From NCBI RefSeq assembly GCF_000952685.1, contig NZ_JYHV01000037.1, positions 248,001-312,000 on the forward strand: 64,000 nucleotides of DNA, in the 5' to 3' direction. This DNA comes from Stutzerimonas stutzeri. Its GTDB lineage: Bacteria; Pseudomonadota; Gammaproteobacteria; Pseudomonadales; Pseudomonadaceae. The stretch's first letter is position 1, and each line of letters starts with the position of its first letter. Of this stretch, positions 57,692 to 64,000 are shown piece by piece. A model generated the notes under the pieces. It worked only from the letters and a program-made list of their open reading frames with translations, searched no databases and had not been told where the DNA came from. Made by a program: the position numbers and the translations under genes.

Positions 57692-58010
57692 GCTGGCAGC
57701 TCCTGTGGTTTCGCCCGGCGAGATTCACCAGAGCTTCCCGTTTGACCGTACGTCCACCAGCACGTTCGGATGGATCGCCAAAGACGGGCGGAGGATAGCG
57801 GCGACTCTCACGCGCCCACGGTTCAGGATGCTCGCACCCAAAGGGCGCTGCCACACATAAGCGCGGGGATAATCTGCCGGCGGCAGGTGCCGCTCCGCCA
57901 TGCCTGCCTTGCCTCGCCGTACTTGCGGCCGGTCGCAGCGCGCTGCTCGGCACCAACTGCACCGATGCCAGTCCATTGCCTAACCCACCTGCGAAAGGTA
58001 TCCGGAGTTC
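57692..58010. other. intergenic stretch, no recognisable gene
   Basis: About 320 bp between the divergent Cys-rich protein gene and nhaP. Short open frames exist but have no domain or ribosome site. It presumably contains the two divergent promoters. I see no clear repeat, tRNA or terminator. Confidence 0.4.
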
Positions 58011-59270
58011 ATGCTCGAACTGTCAGCCATCTTCATCAGCCTCACGGCGCTGCTCGCCTATGTCAATTACCGTTTCATCGGTCTCCCACCGACCATCGGC
58101 GTAATGGCGACCGCGCTGTTGTTTTCGGTGCTGCTGCACGGCCTGGCGCTGCTAGGCCTGCCTTCGATCGAACAGCAGATCGAAACACTGGTCGGGCGTA
58201 TCGATTTCAATCACTTGCTGATGGATGGCATGCTTTCCTTTCTGCTATTCGCTGGCGCACTGCACATCAACCTGGCCGACCTGCGTGCCCGCCGCTGGGC
58301 AATCGGCTTGCTGGCAACCGTCGGCGTGCTGTTCTCGACCGCCGTGATCGGATTCGGCACCTGGTACATTCTCGACCTATTCGAACTGCAACCGCCATTG
58401 ATCTACTGTCTGCTGTTCGGTGCGCTGATCTCGCCGACCGATCCTATCGCGGTGCTCGGCATCATGCGCTCAGCGGGCGCACCAAAAGCCTTGGAGACCA
58501 CCATTGTCGGCGAATCACTGTTCAACGACGGGGTCGCGGTTGTGGTGTTCACCGTGCTCCTGGGTGTGCTGGCACGAGGGGAGGCGCCGGGGGCCGGCGA
58601 GGCCGTCTGGCTGTTCTTCGAAGAGGCCGGGGGCGGCATCTTGCTCGGTGCCCTGCTCGGCGCGCTGACCTTCGCCTTACTCAAGAGCATCGATCAATAC
58701 CAGGTGGAGGTGTTGCTGACCCTCGCGCTGGTGCTTGGCGGATACACCCTGGCGACCCATCTGCACGTCTCCGGCCCGATCGCCATGGTGGTGGCCGGAC
58801 TGATCATCGGTAACCAGGGCCGCCGCCACGCGATGTCCGACCACACCCGGGAGAATCTGGACAATTTCTGGGAGCTGCTCGACGAGATTCTCAATGCGGT
58901 GCTGTTTGTCCTGATCGGCATGGAGTTGGTCTTGTTGCCCTTCAGCGCGCAATACCTGCTGATCGCCTTGTGCGTCACGCTGCTGATCCTCGGTACACGC
59001 TTGGCCGCGGTAGGCCCGCCTGCTCTGCTGCTGCGCAGGATGGGTCGTGCGCTACCCAACGGCACCGTTCGCATCCTCACCTGGGGTGGGCTGCGCGGCG
59101 GCATTTCGGTGGCGCTGGTCCTGGCGCTGCCCGCCAGCGAAGAGCGCAACCTGCTACTCAACATCACTTATCTGGTAGTGCTGTTCTCGATTCTGGTACA
59201 GGGGCTTAGCATCGGCCGATTGGTTCGCAATATCTGCATCGGGACAGCAGCGACAGTCGCTGACAGGTAG
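58011..59270 (+). CDS. nhaP: NhaP-type Na+/H+ antiporter (CPA1)
   Basis: 419 aa, about 12 helices. Conserved ion-site motifs: 'SPTDPIAVLGIMRSAGAPKALETTIVGESLFNDGVAVVVF' (the ND pair of CPA1) and 'TWGGLRGGISVALVLALP'. The N-terminus 'IGLPPTIGVMATALLF' is typical. It exchanges Na+ (or K+) for H+ at the inner membrane. A GGAG site precedes the ATG. It lies just upstream of the SAH riboswitch, with no functional link apparent. Confidence 0.92.
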   Translation: MLELSAIFISLTALLAYVNYRFIGLPPTIGVMATALLFSVLLHGLALLGLPSIEQQIETLVGRIDFNHLLMDGMLSFLLFAGALHINLADLRARRWAIGLLATVGVLFSTAVIGFGTWYILDLFELQPPLIYCLLFGALISPTDPIAVLGIMRSAGAPKALETTIVGESLFNDGVAVVVFTVLLGVLARGEAPGAGEAVWLFFEEAGGGILLGALLGALTFALLKSIDQYQVEVLLTLALVLGGYTLATHLHVSGPIAMVVAGLIIGNQGRRHAMSDHTRENLDNFWELLDEILNAVLFVLIGMELVLLPFSAQYLLIALCVTLLILGTRLAAVGPPALLLRRMGRALPNGTVRILTWGGLRGGISVALVLALPASEERNLLLNITYLVVLFSILVQGLSIGRLVRNICIGTAATVADR

Positions 59271-59358
59271 CACTGCGTCGGGCTTGGGATTGCGCGCGGT
59301 CACGGCTATAATCGCCGAGCTTCACACCGCCGACACCGCTCGGCCGTGCCCGCCACCT

Positions 59359-59503
59359 GTCCGAGGGGCGCTGCAGCAGGGCGAAAGCCTGTTTTGGATC
59401 TCGCAAGCCACGCGGCCTGTTTGTCGCGCCGCGGCAGATCCACATCAGGTTTCACCTGTCAGGCTCGGATGGGGCGTTAACCATACGCATCAACGGCGCC
59501 CAT
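59359..59503 (+). ncRNA. SAH riboswitch (ahcY leader)
   Basis: The conserved core CCGAGGGGCGCTGC (59361-59374) is followed by a variable stem region and closed by CAGGCTCGG (about 59460-59468), forming P1 CCGAG/CTCGG. Downstream, GCGCCC (59496-59501) can pair with GGGCGC (59366-59371) of the core as the pseudoknot. The core has G where most sequences have A (GAGGAGCGC), and the pseudoknot partner has C instead of U: a compensated change. SAH riboswitches occur ahead of ahcY in many pseudomonads and turn expression on when SAH accumulates. The insert between core and P1 holds three further hairpins. Confidence 0.9.
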
Positions 59504-59520
59504 TCGCACAAAACGAATGG
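59500..59520 (+). promoter_or_regulatory. expression-platform hairpin of the SAH riboswitch
   Basis: CCATTCG (59500-59506) pairs with CGAATGG (59514-59520), whose last bases lead into the GGAGAA ribosome site of ahcY. The 5' arm shares two bases (59500-59501) with the pseudoknot arm GCGCCC, so the ligand-bound fold should weaken this hairpin and expose the site. Confidence 0.6.
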
Positions 59521-59531
59521 AGAACTCTTCA

Positions 59532-60941
<1,410 letters not shown>

Positions 60942-61021
60942 TCGAGGCCGCGGCTGCGCCTACTTCCCGACGAGCCTGCTCGTACGGGAGAGGGTGCGGC
61001 CGATCGCTCAAAGGAACTGTC

Positions 61022-61873
61022 ATGTCACAACCACGTAGCCACAACTTCAGCTTCGAGTTCTTCCCGACCAAGACCGACGCCGGGCACGAAAAGCTCATAG
61101 CCACCGCCAGGCGTCTGGCCGAATACCAGCCAGATTTTTTCTCTTGCACTTATGGTGCAGGCGGCTCGACTCGCGATCGCACCCTGAACACCGTGTTGCA
61201 GCTCGACGGTGAAGTGAAGGTGCCCACCGCGCCGCACCTTTCCTGCGTCGGCGACAGCAAGCAGGAACTGCGCGAGCTGCTCAACCTGTACAAGAATGCC
61301 GGCATCAAGCGCATCGTCGCCCTGCGCGGCGATCTGCCGTCAGGCATGGGCATGGCCAGCGGCGAGCTGCGCTACGCCAATGAACTGGTGGAGTTCATTC
61401 GCAGCGAAACCGGAGACCATTTCCATATCGAGATCGCCGCCTATCCGGAAATGCATCCGCAGGCGCGAAACTTCGAGACCGACCTGGCCAACTTCGTGCG
61501 CAAGGCCAAAGCCGGCGCCGACAGCGCCATCACCCAGTATTTCTTCAATGCCGACTGCTACTTCTATTTCGTCGAGCGCGTGCGCAAGCTGGGTGTGGAG
61601 ACGCCGATCGTTCCAGGCATCATGCCGATCACCAATTACAGCAAGCTGGCGCGGTTCTCCGATGCCTGCGGTGCCGAAATCCCCCGTTGGGTGCGCAAGC
61701 AGCTGGAATCGTACGGCGATGACGCCGACAGCATCCATGCCTTCGGCGAGCAGGTGATCAGCGAGATGTGCGAGAAGCTGCTGGCCGGTGGCGCACCGGG
61801 CCTGCACTTCTACACTCTGAACCAGGCCGAGCCCAGCTTGGCCATTTGGGACAACCTGAAGCTGACCCGCTGA
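61022..61873 (+). CDS. metF: 5,10-methylenetetrahydrofolate reductase
   Basis: 283 aa FAD-dependent TIM barrel. Motifs: FSFEFFPTKTDAGHEKL, 'DFFSCTYGAGGSTRDRTLNTV', 'RIVALRGDLPSGMG', 'IEIAAYPEMHPQA', 'ADSAITQYFFNADCYFYFVERV' and 'PGIMPITNYSKLARFSDACGAEIPRWVRK'. It supplies 5-methyl-THF for methionine synthesis. An AAAGGAA site precedes the ATG. It is downstream of ahcY with no terminator between, so riboswitch control probably extends to it. Confidence 0.97.
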   Translation: MSQPRSHNFSFEFFPTKTDAGHEKLIATARRLAEYQPDFFSCTYGAGGSTRDRTLNTVLQLDGEVKVPTAPHLSCVGDSKQELRELLNLYKNAGIKRIVALRGDLPSGMGMASGELRYANELVEFIRSETGDHFHIEIAAYPEMHPQARNFETDLANFVRKAKAGADSAITQYFFNADCYFYFVERVRKLGVETPIVPGIMPITNYSKLARFSDACGAEIPRWVRKQLESYGDDADSIHAFGEQVISEMCEKLLAGGAPGLHFYTLNQAEPSLAIWDNLKLTR

Positions 61874-61890
61874 CCCGCTGACCCATCGAT

Positions 61891-61917
61891 CCAGCTCCCT
61901 GCGAAACAGGGAGCTGG
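61891..61917 (+). terminator. hairpin after metF
   Basis: CCAGCTCCCTG-CGAAA-CAGGGAGCTGG is a perfect 11-bp stem 17 bp after the metF stop. There is no T-tract, so termination is not certain. Confidence 0.6.
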
Positions 61918-61971
61918 TCAATGAACCTGCGAACTGCCACACTGTCCTAGCAATGCGGTGTTAACAAGCTC

Positions 61972-61980
61972 TGTTATACT
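61972..61980 (+). promoter_or_regulatory. extended -10 promoter of rhlE
   Basis: TGTTATACT fits an extended -10 (TGnTATAAT-like). No good -35 is visible at the usual distance. It would give a 5' leader of about 130 nt before rhlE, a length common for cold-inducible RNA helicase mRNAs. Confidence 0.5.
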
Positions 61981-62116
61981 CCGCGCTTCCGCCAGGCTTA
62001 CGCCCGGATGCCAGCATCTTCCAATGCGGCAGGACCGGACGGGATCGCACGCCAGTCGCGATTCGAGCCAGGCATGATCATCCCAGGGCAACGCCCTATA
62101 CAAGACAGGATTACTC

Positions 62117-63931
62117 ATGTCCTTTGCTTCCCTCGGTCTCTCCGAGGCTTTAGCCGGTGCCGTCGAGGCTGCCGGTTACACCCAGCCTACACCGGTGCAA
62201 CAGCGGGCTATTCCCGCCGTGTTGCAAGGACGCGACCTGATGGTCGCGGCACAGACGGGAACCGGCAAGACCGGTGGCTTTGCCCTCCCCGTACTCGAAA
62301 TTCTTTTCCCGGGCGGGCATCCCGATCGCGAACACCGGCACGGCCCACGCCAACCGCGCGTGCTGGTGCTGACGCCGACCCGCGAGCTCGCTGCCCAGGT
62401 TCACGACAGCTTCAAGGTCTATGCCCGCGATCTGCCGCTCAAAAGCGCGGTGATCTTCGGTGGTGTAGGCATGAACCCACAGGTGCAGGCCCTGGCCAAG
62501 GGCGTCGACATACTGGTCGCCTGCCCCGGCCGCCTGCTCGATCTGACCAACCAGAAAGCCATCGATCTTTCTCACGTGGAAATTCTGGTCCTCGACGAAG
62601 CCGACCGCATGCTCGACATGGGCTTCATCCATGACGTCAAGAAGGTCCTGGCCAAGCTGCCGACCAAGCGCCAGAACCTGCTGTTCTCGGCGACCTTTTC
62701 CAAGGACATCACCGACCTCGCCAGCAAGCTGCTGCACGAGCCGGAAAAGATTCAGGTCACCCCGCCAAACACCACGGTCGAGCGCATCGAACAGCGCGTA
62801 TTCCGCCTGGCGGCCTCGCACAAGCGTGCTCTGCTGGCCCACCTGATCACTCAGGGCGCCTGGGAGCAGGTGCTGGTGTTCACCCGCACCAAGCACGGCG
62901 CCAACCGCCTCGCCGAATACCTCGACAAGCACGGCCTGCCAGCGGTCGCGATTCACGGCAACAAGAGCCAGAACGCGCGCACCAAGGCACTGGCCGACTT
63001 CAAGGCCAACCAAGTGCGGATTCTGGTCGCCACCGATATCGCTGCGCGCGGTCTGGATATCGATCAGCTACCCCATGTGGTCAACTTCGAGCTGCCCAAC
63101 GTTGAGGAAGACTATGTGCACCGCATCGGCCGGACCGGTCGCGCCGGTCGCAGCGGCGAGGCGATCTCCCTGGTGGCGCCCGACGAGGAAAAACTGCTCA
63201 AGGGCATCGAGCGGATGACCAAGCAGAAGATTCCAGACGGTGACCTGATGGGCTTCGACGCCAGTACCATCGAGGCGGAAAAACCCGAAGTACGCGAGCC
63301 ACGTCAACCGCGACCTGCCCGCAACAGCGAGCGCAAGCCGCGCGCTGCCAAGGCAGCGGAATCCAGCGGTGAGCCGAAAGAGCGCGAGCGCAACCGCCGC
63401 GGGCGGAACAAGCCGCGCAACGCCAAGGCCGCCACGCCTGGCTCGACGACAGCCGACACGGTCACCGCTCCGGTCAGCCGCCCACCACGCCTGCCCAGCG
63501 ATCGCGATCCGGAAGTGTTTCTCGATGACGAGCTGGACAATTTCGGTAATCGCGTCGATTACGTCAGTCCTTATCAGAACAAGCAAGGCCGTGGCCGTCG
63601 CCCGGGCGCACCCGCACAGCCAGGTACGGGCCAGCCGCGTGCGGCGGCAGGCCCGCGCGGCGCTGGAGCCTCGACAGGTGGTGCCGGCCAGGGTAAAGGC
63701 AAACGGCAGGGGCAATCGCGCGGTGGTCAGCCACGCCGCAAGAACGAAGGCCGTCGGATCGACAATGACGGTGGCGCCCGCCAGGACGTCGCGGCCAAGC
63801 CGAAGGAAAAGCAGCCCGTCATCATCCACAAGGAGTCGAAGCTCGATCGGCTACCCAGCGCTGAGCAACTGGACCAGCTGCCGACGAAACCCCGCGGCGA
63901 GAAGCCAGCCTTGCTGACCCGCAATCGCTGA
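62117..63931 (+). CDS. rhlE: RhlE-type DEAD-box RNA helicase
   Basis: 604 aa. Helicase motifs in order: Q motif ([13 protein letters not shown]), [28 protein letters not shown], '[17 protein letters not shown]', '[12 protein letters not shown]', HRIGRTGR. After about residue 380 a long basic, Arg/Gly/Lys/Pro-rich unstructured tail ([39 protein letters not shown]) follows, usual for RhlE helicases of pseudomonads and able to bind RNA non-specifically. A terminator follows the stop. It acts in RNA decay or ribosome assembly, especially in the cold. Confidence 0.93.
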   Translation: MSFASLGLSEALAGAVEAAGYTQPTPVQQRAIPAVLQGRDLMVAAQTGTGKTGGFALPVLEILFPGGHPDREHRHGPRQPRVLVLTPTRELAAQVHDSFKVYARDLPLKSAVIFGGVGMNPQVQALAKGVDILVACPGRLLDLTNQKAIDLSHVEILVLDEADRMLDMGFIHDVKKVLAKLPTKRQNLLFSATFSKDITDLASKLLHEPEKIQVTPPNTTVERIEQRVFRLAASHKRALLAHLITQGAWEQVLVFTRTKHGANRLAEYLDKHGLPAVAIHGNKSQNARTKALADFKANQVRILVATDIAARGLDIDQLPHVVNFELPNVEEDYVHRIGRTGRAGRSGEAISLVAPDEEKLLKGIERMTKQKIPDGDLMGFDASTIEAEKPEVREPRQPRPARNSERKPRAAKAAESSGEPKERERNRRGRNKPRNAKAATPGSTTADTVTAPVSRPPRLPSDRDPEVFLDDELDNFGNRVDYVSPYQNKQGRGRRPGAPAQPGTGQPRAAAGPRGAGASTGGAGQGKGKRQGQSRGGQPRRKNEGRRIDNDGGARQDVAAKPKEKQPVIIHKESKLDRLPSAEQLDQLPTKPRGEKPALLTRNR

Positions 63932-63949
63932 GCTGAAATGCGCCAATAA

Positions 63950-63979
63950 AAGCGCCGCCCTTCGGGGCGGCGTTTTTGT
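63950..63979 (+). terminator. intrinsic terminator after rhlE
   Basis: AAAAGCGCCGCCC-TTCG-GGGCGGCG followed by TTTTT. Confidence 0.9.
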
Positions 63980-64000
63980 TGGTGCGTCTGCATCGCAGGA

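Overview
This is a GC-rich, densely coded stretch of a gammaproteobacterial chromosome. Gene content, gene order and protein wording point to Pseudomonas sensu lato, most likely the Stutzerimonas (P. stutzeri) group. The blocks epd-pgk-(mliC)-fba beside tkt, regulator-metK, and ahcY-metF followed by rhlE are familiar Pseudomonas core neighbourhoods. No rRNA, convincing tRNA, CRISPR array, prophage or insertion sequence is visible.

Layout. 0-4.1 kb: a ferric-siderophore module on the minus strand (FhuA/FoxA-like TonB receptor, DUF3649 protein, PepSY membrane protein, start of a DUF3325 protein) with a candidate Fur box. 4.7-7.1 kb: a translationally coupled SDR dehydrogenase-trehalase pair. 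7.3-11.2 kb: rarD, a GcvR-like ACT protein and glcB. 11.4-14.6 kb: a chemoreceptor-porin-small PstS-like protein operon. 14.8-17.4 kb: a cNMP/CBS/nucleotidyltransferase protein coupled to a DnaQ-type exonuclease. 17.5-22.9 kb: a complete FecI-FecR-transducing receptor-PepSY-small membrane protein iron module. 23.0-25.7 kb: a sodium:solute symporter with its small subunit and an unknown membrane protein. 26.4-36.9 kb: mixed housekeeping and accessory genes (retropepsin-like protease, dbpA, PhoX-like protein, yccS, YhiN-like flavoprotein, two small lipoproteins, a broken EAL gene, hemerythrin, DUF3509, methyltransferase). 37-43.9 kb: a lone receiver protein and the fba, mliC, lipoprotein, pgk, epd, tkt block. 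43.9-46.6 kb: an accessory LysR / Fe(II)-2-oxoglutarate oxygenase / LysE exporter cassette. 46.6-48.9 kb: a SahR-like ArsR-methyltransferase regulator with metK. 49.1-54.0 kb: glycosyltransferase plus glucan-debranching-type enzyme, and a YadGH-type ABC exporter. 54.6-59.3 kb: ligB, small envelope proteins, a lipoprotein cytochrome c' and an NhaP antiporter. 59.3-61.9 kb: an SAH riboswitch with ahcY-metF. 62.1-63.9 kb: rhlE.

Three observations stand out. First, a self-contained cassette pairs a VioC/AsnO/clavaminate-synthase-like amino-acid oxygenase (metal ligands H118, E120, H253 visible) with a LysE amino-acid exporter through a 4-nt overlap and a divergent LysR gene. It sits at a junction (tkt | regulator-metK) that I remember as contiguous in P. 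aeruginosa. No NRPS genes are nearby, so production and export of a free hydroxylated amino acid is a reasonable hypothesis. Second, the window has two different candidate SAH-sensing devices for the methyl cycle: a SahR-type protein with metK and an SAH riboswitch ahead of ahcY-metF. The riboswitch has a compensated pseudoknot and a legible expression platform. Third, the chemoreceptor-porin-binding protein operon is preceded by a 9-bp inverted repeat and looks like a dedicated uptake-plus-taxis unit.

All assignments were made by reading the sequence. No database search, structure prediction or folding was run.
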